The translations under genes and the position numbers were made by a program. DNA of 64,000 nucleotides. Source: Oscillospiraceae bacterium. Its GTDB lineage: Bacteria > Bacillota > Clostridia > Oscillospirales > Acutalibacteraceae. The stretch is taken from positions 1,695,501-1,759,500 of the forward strand of contig CP107220.1 in assembly GCA_025757685.1 (NCBI GenBank). The letters are read 5' to 3'. Positions 41,475 to 49,558 of the stretch are shown one piece after another. The notes under the pieces were generated by a model, which saw only the letters and a program-made list of their open reading frames with translations, ran no database searches and was not told the origin of the DNA. Each line of letters opens with the position of its first letter. Position 1 is the stretch's first letter.

Positions 41475-41966
41475 TTATACCGCTTCTAAATATGCGGCTA
41501 CGGTCTTGGGATCTTCCCCCCGCACAAAGGCAAACTCATCGCTGATGATATGCAGCGCACTGCGCAGCGCCTTGGCGTCTGAAAGATACATTTTCTTGCC
41601 GATCTGCTTTTGGTGCTCCTCATGGCAGCGAAGAGTCTTAATCAACCGCAAAATGCGCTTATGATCCGAGCTGTGGAGGATCTCCTCCGTCTTGGCCTTA
41701 CGCTCGTGGACGTTGCTCACCCACTCATAGGGCTGGCAGGTCTTGGCATAGCCCATCAATTCCTCCACCATTGCCGGGGCAATGGCTGAGCGGATTTTGA
41801 TCCGCTGGGGATCGTAATCCGTGGGCACGTAATACTTGGAGTTCCGGTCAAACACAGGCACCAGCACATAGTAGTCCTTGGTCTCGCTGGAGAACTTCAT
41901 GGTTTCAATTTCGCGCACTTGGCAGATGCCCTTGGTACTGTAATGCACGAAAGTACCGATTTGCAT
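41475..41966 (-). CDS. CarD/CdnL-type RNA polymerase-binding regulator
   Basis: The protein has 163 residues. The N-terminal RNA polymerase interaction domain (about 1-60: IGTFVHYSTKGICQV, VLVPVFDRNSKYYVP) is followed by a helical DNA-binding part (about 65-160). It stabilises open promoter complexes. ATG 41966 is chosen because AAAGGTGAG precedes it; the longer open frame upstream is AT-rich and unlike the family. Confidence 0.88.
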   Translation of the reverse strand: MQIGTFVHYSTKGICQVREIETMKFSSETKDYYVLVPVFDRNSKYYVPTDYDPQRIKIRSAIAPAMVEELMGYAKTCQPYEWVSNVHERKAKTEEILHSSDHKRILRLIKTLRCHEEHQKQIGKKMYLSDAKALRSALHIISDEFAFVRGEDPKTVAAYLEAV

Positions 41967-42159
41967 GACACTCACCTTTCTTGATAATACAATAATACAC
42001 TGTTTTTTCGCCTGTTTTTCTATTTGAACATCACTATTATAGCACAAATCGGTAAAAATTGACATAGGCAAAGTAAACAAATCCCCGCCCCGAATTCCTA
42101 TCTCTGCGGCAGGAATTTTGTACAAAATGCAAGATTATTCCCATTTTCACACATTTTCC

Positions 42160-42244
42160 TTAACAAACCTTAACAAATGAAAAAAATCTTTTACCTATCT
42201 TTTACCCAGCAGTGGGCGCGGTTTTAACATCATCCGGCTATACT
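42160..42244 (+). promoter_or_regulatory. Pho-box-like repeats and promoter of pstSCAB
   Basis: TTAACA occurs at 42160 and 42170, and TTTTAC at 42189 and 42200: direct repeats of 10-11 bp on one face of the helix, as in PhoP/PhoB boxes. TATACT (42239-42244) is the -10; no good -35 exists, which fits activator dependence. The 41967-42307 gap otherwise holds only a minus-strand TATAAT (42036-42041) that may serve carD. Confidence 0.6.
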
Positions 42245-42307
42245 AAAACCAGAGCAGCGAGCCAACGCTGCAAAAATCACACCAAGTGCGAAAAAGGAGA
42301 ATGTATC

Positions 42308-43228
42308 ATGACGAAACAAAAAAGAACCCATAAAACCGCAAAAGTTCTGCTAAGCCTGGCCGTAGCCGGGGCGCTGGTGGGCAGCGTATTCGCCGGCTGT
42401 TCCGCCGGAAAAAGTGACAAGGGAAACAAGAACGCCACCGCCGGCGTTACCGGCAGCATTACCGTTGTATCCCGAGAGGAAGGCTCCGGCACCCGGGGCG
42501 CCTTTATAGAGCTGCTGGGGATCGAGGAAAAAGACGCAAACGGCAATAAGATAGACAAGACCACCACCGCAGCAGAGATCACCAACAGCACCGCCGTTAT
42601 GCTCACCACCGTGGCCGGCAACAAGAACGCCATCGGCTATGTGTCCCTGGGCAGCCTGAACGACACGGTGCAGGCCCTGACCATTGACGGCACAGAGCCT
42701 ACTGCCGAGAATGTAAAGAACGGCAGCTACAAGATCTCCCGCCCCTTTAACATCGTCACCAAAGACGATCTAAGCCCGGCAGCCAAGGATTTTATCAACT
42801 ACATTCAAAGCGCCGACGGCCAAAAGATCATTGAGGATAACCACTATGTGAGCCGATCCAATACCGGTGCATTCAAAAGCAGCGGTGCCAAGGGCAAGGT
42901 GCTGGTGGCCGGTTCCTCCTCTGTTACCCCGGTAATGGAAAAATTGGCGGAGGCGTACCAAAAGATCAACGCCGGCACTACGATAGAGGTACAGCAAAGC
43001 GACTCCACCACCGGGATCACCGCCGCTGCCGACGGCACCTGTGACATCGGCATGGCCTCTCGGGAGCTGAAAGACACGGAAACCGCCAAGGGCGTAAACG
43101 CCACCGTGATCGCTATGGACGGCGTAGCGGTGATCGTCAACAAGGCCAATCCTCTTAAAGCCGCCACTGCGGACACCGTGTGCCAAATTTACACCGGTGC
43201 CGTTACGGACTGGACAGATGTAAAATAA
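42308..43228 (+). CDS. pstS: Phosphate ABC transporter substrate-binding lipoprotein, circularly permuted order
   Basis: The protein has 306 residues with lipobox VFAGC (Cys31). The usual PstS order is reversed. Residues 50-185 carry what is normally the C-terminal half (ITVVSREEGSGTRGAF, then GYVSLGSLN and FINYIQSADGQKII). Residues 196-306 carry the normal N-terminal half (GKVLVAGSSSVTPVMEKLAE, DGTCDIGMASRELK, VIVNKANPL) and end at TDWTDVK, exactly where ordinary PstS would continue into VVSREEGSGTR. Both phosphate-contact regions are present, so binding should be kept. AAAGGAG precedes the ATG. Confidence 0.9.
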   Translation: MTKQKRTHKTAKVLLSLAVAGALVGSVFAGCSAGKSDKGNKNATAGVTGSITVVSREEGSGTRGAFIELLGIEEKDANGNKIDKTTTAAEITNSTAVMLTTVAGNKNAIGYVSLGSLNDTVQALTIDGTEPTAENVKNGSYKISRPFNIVTKDDLSPAAKDFINYIQSADGQKIIEDNHYVSRSNTGAFKSSGAKGKVLVAGSSSVTPVMEKLAEAYQKINAGTTIEVQQSDSTTGITAAADGTCDIGMASRELKDTETAKGVNATVIAMDGVAVIVNKANPLKAATADTVCQIYTGAVTDWTDVK

Positions 43229-43247
43229 AAGCAAAATCAAATCAAAC

Positions 43248-43265
43248 GGGGCGCTGTGGCGCCCC
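43248..43265 (+). promoter_or_regulatory. Intercistronic hairpin between pstS and pstC
   Basis: GGGGCGC pairs perfectly with GCGCCCC over a TGTG loop, with no T run. It probably protects the pstS message or limits read-through, giving more binding protein than permease. Confidence 0.6.
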
Positions 43266-43291
43266 AATTGCCATATATGCAAAGGATTTTT

Positions 43292-44158
43292 ATGACTGCA
43301 AAAATCAAAGAAACGGCCATGCGCCTGGTGTTTGCCCTGGCTGCGGTACTGTCCGTACTGGCCGTGATCTTTATCTGTATTTTTCTGTTTGCCGGGGGCG
43401 CGCCCGCCTTTCGCCAAATTGGGGTTTTGCCCTTTCTCACCGGGCAGAACTGGCGCCCGCTGCAAAACGAATTCGGTATCTTCCCTATGATCATAGGCAG
43501 CATTTATGTAACCGCCGGAGCCATTGTGGTGGGCGTGCCTTTTGGTATCGGCACCGCCGTGTTTTTGGCTCGATTTTGCCCTGCGCCCCTGTACCGGGTG
43601 CTGAAGCCTGCGGTCAATCTGCTGGCGGGTATCCCCTCCATTGTGTACGGCTTTTTTGGCCTGACGGTACTGGTGCCGGCAGTGCAGGCACTGTTCGGCA
43701 CTTCCGGTAAAGGGGTGCTGACCGCCTCCCTGGTGCTGGGCATTATGATCCTGCCCACCATCATCAATGTGTCCGAGTCTGCCCTGCGAGCGGTGCCTAA
43801 CAGCTACTACGAAGGGGCGCTGGCTCTGGGCGCCACCAAGGAGCGGGCTGTGCTGGGCACCCTGCTGCCGGCAGCCAAAAGCGGCGTCAGCGCCGGGGTG
43901 ATCCTGGGGATCGGCCGGGCCATCGGCGAGGCCATGGCCGTTAGTATGGTGGCCGGTAATCAACCGATCATCCCCAAGAGCCTTACCGACGGCGTGCGCA
44001 CCCTCACCGCCAACATTGTGCTGGAAATGGCCTATGCCGCCGATCTGCACCGCCAAGCGCTGATCGCCACCGGGGTGGTGCTGTTTGTCTTTATTCTCAT
44101 TATCAACCTGCTGTTTTCCATTCTAAAGCAAGGAGGGCGCCTATGGAAGCGAAATTAA
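43292..44158 (+). CDS. pstC: Phosphate ABC transporter permease PstC
   Basis: The protein has 288 residues with six membrane segments. The EAA loop is SYYEGALALGATKERAV, and GIGRAIGEAMAVSMVAGN is typical of PstC. ATG 43292 has AAAGGATT ahead. It overlaps pstA by 16 nt. Confidence 0.95.
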   Translation: MTAKIKETAMRLVFALAAVLSVLAVIFICIFLFAGGAPAFRQIGVLPFLTGQNWRPLQNEFGIFPMIIGSIYVTAGAIVVGVPFGIGTAVFLARFCPAPLYRVLKPAVNLLAGIPSIVYGFFGLTVLVPAVQALFGTSGKGVLTASLVLGIMILPTIINVSESALRAVPNSYYEGALALGATKERAVLGTLLPAAKSGVSAGVILGIGRAIGEAMAVSMVAGNQPIIPKSLTDGVRTLTANIVLEMAYAADLHRQALIATGVVLFVFILIINLLFSILKQGGRLWKRN

Positions 44159-44988
44159 AGCGCCGCAAAAACGCCCGCGCCGCACTGGTGCGGGCCGCCC
44201 TGTGGGCCTGTGTGCTGTTCACTGCCGGGGTATTCCTGCTGCTGGTGGCGTATGTGCTGGTACGGGGCGTGCCCCATCTGCGGCTGTCTATGTTCAGCCC
44301 CACTTATACCACGGAGAACCTGTCCATGCTGCCGGCCATTCTAAACACCCTGACCATGACCGGTGTGACCCTGCTGATTGCCGTGCCCCTGGGGGTGGGC
44401 GCCGCCATTTACCTGACGGAATATGCCAAGCCCGGCAACCGGCTGGTGCCGCCCATTCGCCTAACCACAGAGACCTTGGCAGGTATTCCCTCCATTGTGT
44501 ACGGTCTGTTCGGCTACCTGGTGTTTGTAAAGGCATTGCACCTGCGTCTGTCGCTGCTGTCCGGAGCGCTGACCCTGGCCATTATGATCCTGCCCACCAT
44601 TATGCGTACCACGGAGGAGGCTCTGCGCAGCATACCCCAAAGCTACCGGGAGGCCAGCTTTGGCCTGGGTGCCGGACGGCTGCGCACGGTGTTTGTAATT
44701 CTGCTGCCTACGGCGCTGCCGGGTATTCTCGGCGGCGTCCTGCTGTCCGTAGGCCGCATTGTGGGTGAGACCGCCGCCCTGATCTACACCGCCGGCACGG
44801 TAGCCAAAATCGCCGGGCTCACCGACGGCGGGCGCACCTTGGCGGTACACATGTACGCCCTCATCGGGGAGGGACTTTATACGGACGCCGCCTATGCCAC
44901 TGCCGTGGTGTTGTTGGCGGTGGTCATATTGCTTAACGCCCTGTCCGATCTGCTACTGGGCAAACACAAGAAAGGAGACAGCCAATGA
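44143..44988 (+). CDS. pstA: Phosphate ABC transporter permease PstA
   Basis: The protein has 281 residues with six membrane segments, GAAIYLTEYAKPGNRL, the ETLAGIPSIVYGLFG segment and the EAA loop SYREASFGLGAGRLRTV. AAGGAGGG lies before the ATG, inside pstC. Its stop overlaps pstB (ATGA). Confidence 0.95.
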   Translation: MEAKLKRRKNARAALVRAALWACVLFTAGVFLLLVAYVLVRGVPHLRLSMFSPTYTTENLSMLPAILNTLTMTGVTLLIAVPLGVGAAIYLTEYAKPGNRLVPPIRLTTETLAGIPSIVYGLFGYLVFVKALHLRLSLLSGALTLAIMILPTIMRTTEEALRSIPQSYREASFGLGAGRLRTVFVILLPTALPGILGGVLLSVGRIVGETAALIYTAGTVAKIAGLTDGGRTLAVHMYALIGEGLYTDAAYATAVVLLAVVILLNALSDLLLGKHKKGDSQ

Positions 44989-45737
44989 CTGCATTCTCTG
45001 TGCAAAACTTAAACTTATATTACGGTGACTTCCAGGCGCTGAAAAGCATCACTCTGGAGATCCCGGCGCGGCAAATCACCGCCCTGATCGGCCCTTCCGG
45101 CTGCGGCAAATCCACCCTGCTGCGGTGTCTGAACCGCATGAACGATACCATCAACACCTGCCGCATAGACGGCAAAGTGCTGCTCCACGGCGCAGATATT
45201 TATGCCAAAAAGACAGATGTGAACCTGCTGCGCCGCCGGGTGGGTATGGTATTTCAAAAGCCAAACCCCTTTCCTCTGTCCGTCTATGACAACATCGCCT
45301 ACGGCCCCCGCACCCACGGCAGGCGAAAAAAGCGGGAGCTGGACCAAATTGTGGAACAGGCGCTGCGCAGCGCCGCCATTTGGGACGAAGTGAAGGACAA
45401 ACTGAAAAAAAGCGCCCTGGCCCTGTCCGGCGGGCAGCAGCAACGGCTGTGCATTGCCCGGGCACTGGCAGTGGAGCCGGATGTGCTGCTGATGGACGAA
45501 CCCACCTCTGCCCTGGACCCTATTTCCACCGCCAAAATTGAGGAGCTGGCGCTGGAGCTGAAAAAGAAGTACACCATCGCCATTGTAACCCACAATATGC
45601 AGCAGGCTGCCCGGATCAGCGACCAAACCGCTTTTTTTCTGCTGGGAGAGATGGTGGAGTGCGCCCCGACCAAGACGCTGTTTGACACCCCCACCGACCC
45701 CCGCACCCGGGACTACATTACCGGTCGCTTCGGATAA
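44985..45737 (+). CDS. pstB: Phosphate ABC transporter ATP-binding protein PstB
   Basis: The protein has 250 residues. Walker A is GPSGCGKSTLL, the signature LSGGQQQRLCIARAL, and Walker B VLLMDEPTSALDP. The CLNRMND stretch after Walker A is typical of PstB. No phoU follows; a terminator ends the operon. Confidence 0.96.
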   Translation: MTAFSVQNLNLYYGDFQALKSITLEIPARQITALIGPSGCGKSTLLRCLNRMNDTINTCRIDGKVLLHGADIYAKKTDVNLLRRRVGMVFQKPNPFPLSVYDNIAYGPRTHGRRKKRELDQIVEQALRSAAIWDEVKDKLKKSALALSGGQQQRLCIARALAVEPDVLLMDEPTSALDPISTAKIEELALELKKKYTIAIVTHNMQQAARISDQTAFFLLGEMVECAPTKTLFDTPTDPRTRDYITGRFG

Positions 45738-45752
45738 AATCAAAAATCACAA

Positions 45753-45793
45753 AAGGCCGTATGTACCTTTTCGTACACACGGTCTTGTTTTTT
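45753..45793 (+). terminator. pst operon terminator
   Basis: AAGGCCGT and ACGGTCTT with an inner TGTAC/GTACA stem, then GTTTTTTAT. Confidence 0.8.
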
Positions 45794-45814
45794 ATCCAAT
45801 GATTATGCTTTTTG

Positions 45815-48469
45815 TTATGCCTTTTTCTTTTGGAACAGACGGGCAAAAACCTTAATGACCTCAGAAAGGACGATAACGGAGAATGCCAGAGCAAACAGCT
45901 TGCCCCACATGGTGATCCCCAGGGGTACGGTGCCAAAAAACGCACCGGCAAACTGGATGATCAGCACTTGCAGCACAAAGGTGCAGCCCACGACCAACAG
46001 CATCAGCTTGTTCTTAAACAGGTGGCAAAAGATACTCTCGCTGTGTAGTTCCCGGCAGTTAAAGGCATTAAACAGCTGAAACAGCACAAACAGGGTGAAC
46101 AGCACGGTGGTCATCTCGCCCTGGGCAGCACCCAGGAAATTCAGCTTGTATTGCAGCAGGAACACCACGCTCATATACACGCCGGTAGCGGTGATCCGCG
46201 CCAGCATACCCTTGGAGATAATATTCTCGCTGCGGTTGGTGGGGCGGCGGCGCATCAGGTCACTGTATCCAGGCTCCAGTCCCAAGGTCAGGGCCGGCGG
46301 GCCGTCCATAATAATATTGATCCACAGCAGCTGCAAGGCGGTAAAGGGCGCCGGCAGCCCCATTAGAACAGACACAAATACGCAAATCACAGAGGCAATA
46401 TTCACCGTCAGCTGAAAGCTGATGAACCGCTTAAAGTTCTCATAAATATTGCGGCCCCATTCCACGGCCTTAACGATGGTGGCAAAGGAGTCGTCCAACA
46501 GCACAATATCGCTGGCTTCCTTGGACACCTCCGTGCCGGAAATGCCCATGGCGATCCCCACATCAGCGTTCTTCAGCGCCGGTGCGTCGTTGATCCCGTC
46601 GCCGGTGACAGCCACCACATCACCCCGTGCTTTCAGCAGCTTCACCACCCGCATTTTCACCGTAGGGGTGCTGCGAGCAATCACGCTGATCTTGGGCAGC
46701 ATTTTTTGCAGCCGGCGGTCGCTCATTTCTTCCACTTCTTTGGCTTCCAGTGCCACACAACCGTCCGCCAGCAGATCCAGTTCCTTGGCAATGGCGGTGG
46801 CGGTAACGATATTGTCACCGGTAAGAATCTTCACCCCCACCCCGGCGCTGCGGCAGGCGGCCACAGCGTCGTACACATCGCTGCGCAGCGGGTCCGCAAT
46901 GGCCACAAAGCCGTCAAAGACCATATCGCTTTCCATTCGGCGGTGGGCCTCCTTTGCAGAGAAGTCCTCCATCTCCGCCAACTCCTTATGGGCAAAGGCG
47001 ATCACCCGCATGGCTTGCTCCTCTGCCTGCACCAGCACCCGGCACAGTTCCGCCAGACGGTCAGGTTTCAAGGCACACATATCCAGCACGCACTCCGGGC
47101 TGCCCTTTACATAAGAGAGAATGCGCCCGTCCACATTGGAAATGGTGGTCATGTGCTTGAGCTCGGACGAGAAAGGAAACGCGCACAGCCGGGTGTGGTC
47201 CTCCCGCTCCCGACGGTAGGTGTTGCCGGTATCTGCCTGCTCAAAGAACCGCAGCATAGCGCACTCCGTGGGATTGCCGATAAAGCCGCCGTCCGGTGCC
47301 AAGTCTGCCGTGGTGTTCAGGCAGATATTATGGGTCAGGTATTCGTTTTGCAACGCTGCCGCTTCTTTATGCCACCGGGTGTCATAAAAGGCACGCACGG
47401 TCATCTTGTTTTCCGTTAAAGTACCGGTCTTGTCCGAGCAGATCACACTGATACAGCCGATGGTCTCCGAGGCGATCATCTTCTTCACCAGGGCGTTTTG
47501 CTTACTTAGCTTGATAATATTGATAGACAGAGACACCGCCACAATGGTGGGCAGTCCCTCCGGCACCGCCGCCACAATCAGCACGATACTGGTGATGAAC
47601 GCCTCCATCACCGCCTCCAAATGCAGACCGCCGTGGAGGGCAAAGAAAATCAGCTGAGCCGCAAACACAATGCCCGCTGCAATCACGCCAAGCACGGTAA
47701 TGGTCTTGCCCAGGCGGGCCAGCTTCTCCTGCAAGGGGGTGCTGCTTTTTTCTGCATTGCCCAGCTCGCCGGCGATCTTGCCAAATTCCGTAGCGTCGCC
47801 CACCGCCGTCACCAGCAGCCGTCCGTTCCCCTCGGTAACGAATGTGCCGCTATAAAGCATATTGGCCCGCTCCGCCAAGGGCGTTTTTTCGTCCGTAAGC
47901 ACCAGTTCGCTGTCTTTCTTCACCGGAAAGCTCTCACCGGTAAGGGCAGATTCATCCACCCGCAAAGCGGTGCTCTCCAGCAGCCGTCCGTCCGCCGGCA
48001 CCTTGTCTCCGGCAGACAGCAACACCACATCGCCCACCGCCAGAAGGGCGCTTTGCAGGGTAACGGTTTGGCCGTCCCGCACCGCGCGCACGGTCATATC
48101 CGCGTTGATTTTGGACAGGGCCTCAAACGCCTTGGCGCTGCGCCCCTCCATCACTACGCTGATCACCACAGACAAAGCAATGGCTACGAACACGCCCACG
48201 CACTCCAAAAAGTCCGCCTCGCCGCCGGTAACCCGGCGCACAATGTTCACCGCCAGGGCGATCAGCCCGGCTGCAATAAGCATTAAGAGCATCGGCTCCG
48301 TGGCTGCATCCCAAAGACGCTTCAGCAGCGAGTCCGGCTTGCGTCGGGTGAGGGCGTTGGCGCCGTACTGTTCTTTGTTTTTCTGTGCCTGCGCTTCTGT
48401 CAGCCCCCGGTTCGCGTCTGCACCGTAGGTTGCCAGCAGCTCCGTTTTTTCTGCGGTAAATGCCTGCAT
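45815..48469 (-). CDS. P-type cation ATPase (Ca2+/Mn2+ type), probably Mn2+ exporter
   Basis: The protein has 884 residues. It has an N-terminal cation ATPase domain (about 1-70), the actuator motif LTGES (177-181), PEGLP (303-307) in M4, the phosphorylated Asp346 in CSDKTGTLTEN, TGDGINDAPALK, and M5-M6 with LQLLWINIIMDGPPALTLGL. By sequence it belongs with SERCA/PMCA-like calcium pumps. The leader carries a probable yybP-ykoY riboswitch, which senses Mn2+ and controls such ATPases in Lactococcus (YoaB), so Mn2+ export is the likelier role. GGAGGA lies 8 nt before the ATG. Confidence 0.9.
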   Translation of the reverse strand: MQAFTAEKTELLATYGADANRGLTEAQAQKNKEQYGANALTRRKPDSLLKRLWDAATEPMLLMLIAAGLIALAVNIVRRVTGGEADFLECVGVFVAIALSVVISVVMEGRSAKAFEALSKINADMTVRAVRDGQTVTLQSALLAVGDVVLLSAGDKVPADGRLLESTALRVDESALTGESFPVKKDSELVLTDEKTPLAERANMLYSGTFVTEGNGRLLVTAVGDATEFGKIAGELGNAEKSSTPLQEKLARLGKTITVLGVIAAGIVFAAQLIFFALHGGLHLEAVMEAFITSIVLIVAAVPEGLPTIVAVSLSINIIKLSKQNALVKKMIASETIGCISVICSDKTGTLTENKMTVRAFYDTRWHKEAAALQNEYLTHNICLNTTADLAPDGGFIGNPTECAMLRFFEQADTGNTYRREREDHTRLCAFPFSSELKHMTTISNVDGRILSYVKGSPECVLDMCALKPDRLAELCRVLVQAEEQAMRVIAFAHKELAEMEDFSAKEAHRRMESDMVFDGFVAIADPLRSDVYDAVAACRSAGVGVKILTGDNIVTATAIAKELDLLADGCVALEAKEVEEMSDRRLQKMLPKISVIARSTPTVKMRVVKLLKARGDVVAVTGDGINDAPALKNADVGIAMGISGTEVSKEASDIVLLDDSFATIVKAVEWGRNIYENFKRFISFQLTVNIASVICVFVSVLMGLPAPFTALQLLWINIIMDGPPALTLGLEPGYSDLMRRRPTNRSENIISKGMLARITATGVYMSVVFLLQYKLNFLGAAQGEMTTVLFTLFVLFQLFNAFNCRELHSESIFCHLFKNKLMLLVVGCTFVLQVLIIQFAGAFFGTVPLGITMWGKLFALAFSVIVLSEVIKVFARLFQKKKA

Positions 48470-48493
48470 AGAAAGTCCTCCTGCTTCATTTTT

Positions 48494-48537
48494 ACAAAGA
48501 AAAAGACCTACCGCCGTTGCCGTGCGTTAGGTCTTTT
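48494..48537 (-). terminator. Second terminator in the ATPase leader
   Basis: AAAAGACCTA pairs perfectly with TAGGTCTTTT around a 17-nt loop. On the minus strand it is followed by TTCTTTG. It lies just before the ribosome site. Confidence 0.75.
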
Positions 48538-48540
48538 GGG

Positions 48541-48586
48541 TAAAAAATAAAAGACTGCTGCACGAAAAACAGGCGTGCAAGAGTCT
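48541..48586 (-). terminator. First terminator in the ATPase leader, overlapping the aptamer 3' end
   Basis: Read on the minus strand, AGACTCTTGCACG pairs with CGTGCAGCAGTCT (one internal mismatch), then TTTTATTTTTTA. Its 5' arm is the 3' strand of the riboswitch, so aptamer folding would prevent it from forming. Confidence 0.75.
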
Positions 48587-48680
48587 CGTTCATTAAGACA
48601 AGCCAGACCCGGCACAGCGCCGCAGTCAGTTTGTTGACTTGCCACACGCCCACGGCGTGCAAACTACTCCCTCAAGCGGG
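48577..48680 (-). promoter_or_regulatory. yybP-ykoY manganese riboswitch (probable)
   Basis: On the minus strand the RNA contains GAGGGAGTAG near its 5' end, AAGTCAACAAACTG and GCCGGGTCTGGCTTG in the middle, and AACGAGACTCTTG at its 3' end. These fit the conserved GGGGAGUA loop and the opposing C(G/A)AGAC loop of the yybP-ykoY class, which docks to bind Mn2+. It sits between a promoter and two terminators ahead of a matching type of pump gene. The lower stem pairs imperfectly in my reading. Confidence 0.75.
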
Positions 48681-48698
48681 TACTTCTTTTGTGACAAA

Positions 48699-48728
48699 AG
48701 CATACCACCCGGCCGCTTGGTTAGTCAA
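48699..48728 (-). promoter_or_regulatory. Promoter of the riboswitch-ATPase unit
   Basis: On the minus strand TTGACT (48723-48728) and TATGCT (48699-48704) are 18 bp apart, with an extended TG one base ahead of the -10. The stretch 48729-48855 shows nothing else I can support. Confidence 0.65.
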
Positions 48729-48855
48729 GAATAACCTTGAATGTTAGACAAAATCACCACCCGTCACCTAAAAACGCCAACCTCTTGCCATTTCTTCTCC
48801 GATATGGTATATAGAAGGTGAGACACGGCATATCAAATCGTATTTTCACCCCCAA

Positions 48856-48878
48856 GCCTCCCTCCTTTACAAGGGCGG
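48856..48878. repeat. Short family B repeat fragment
   Basis: GCCTCCCTCCTTTACAAGGG is a degenerate copy of the CCTCCCTTGTAAAGGGAGG module. Confidence 0.5.
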
Positions 48879-48916
48879 CAAAACAGAGGATTCCATTTTC
48901 CCATGGAGGTCACGGT

Positions 48917-49384
48917 ATGAAAATCAAAAACACAAAAACGGATATTTTGTTAAACATAGCGGCGGTGACCTGCCTGGCAGCCGTTACCCTGTACCTGCTG
49001 GTGCGCTGGTCGCAAATTCCCATGACCATTCCCGGGCACTATGCTGCCGACGGCCAAATAGACAGTTGGACCCCCCGCACCACCCTGTGGCAGCTGCCGG
49101 TGCTGGGGTGGGTGCTGTATGTGCTGATCACGATTTTAGAGCAGTTCCCCGGGATTTGGAACACCGGCGTGACCGTAACGGAGGAGAACCGCACCGCCGT
49201 CTACCGCACATTAAAGACCATGATCGGCTGGGTAAAGCTGGCGGTGAGCGCCCTGCTCTCTTTGGTGGCGCTGGCCTCCCTGGGCAATGGATATAAGATT
49301 TTTCTTGTACTGGCCGCCGTGGGTCTGCTGGCCACCTTTGGGCTGGTGATCTACTTTGTCCGCCGCCTGTTGCAGTTGAAGTAA
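48917..49384 (+). CDS. DUF1648 domain membrane protein
   Basis: The protein has 155 residues. A DUF1648 segment (about 12-60: TLYLLVRWSQIPMTIPGHYA, DGQIDSW) is followed by membrane segments at about 55-74, 103-122 and 128-148. Such proteins often belong to SdpI-like immunity or membrane families, but this one is short and its role is unknown. ATG 48917 has GGAGGTC ahead. It is monocistronic. Confidence 0.75.
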   Translation: MKIKNTKTDILLNIAAVTCLAAVTLYLLVRWSQIPMTIPGHYAADGQIDSWTPRTTLWQLPVLGWVLYVLITILEQFPGIWNTGVTVTEENRTAVYRTLKTMIGWVKLAVSALLSLVALASLGNGYKIFLVLAAVGLLATFGLVIYFVRRLLQLK

Positions 49385-49430
49385 GCAGCCTATTTTTACT
49401 GACAGATTACAATACACAAAATCCATACGG

Positions 49431-49490
49431 CAATGCCGCCACCTAACCGGCGCCCGTTAGGCGCCGGCAGCGTAGCTGACTGGGGGATTT
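49431..49490. repeat. Family B repeat fragment
   Basis: ACCTAACCGGCGCCC, GTTAGGCGCCGGC and CAGCGTAGCTGACTG correspond to the ACCGGTTAGGTGC and CAGCTGACTGAGGG modules of the copy at 18100-18277. Confidence 0.65.
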
Positions 49491-49508
49491 TCGTCTTTCG
49501 CATCCATC

Positions 49509-49540
49509 AAAAAAGCACCCCCCGTCGGGGTGCTTTTTCT
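49509..49540. terminator. Terminator between the DUF1648 gene and the flavoprotein operon
   Basis: AAAAAGCACCCC and GGGGTGCTTTTT form a near-perfect stem with A and T runs, active in both directions. Confidence 0.85.
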
Positions 49541-49558
49541 ATACCTATTACTTTATTC

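Noticed and set aside
41967..42125. 53-residue N-terminal extension of the CarD-type protein
   Set aside because: The extension covers the minus-strand -10 and AT-rich leader, has no family similarity, and a good ribosome site sits before the internal ATG.
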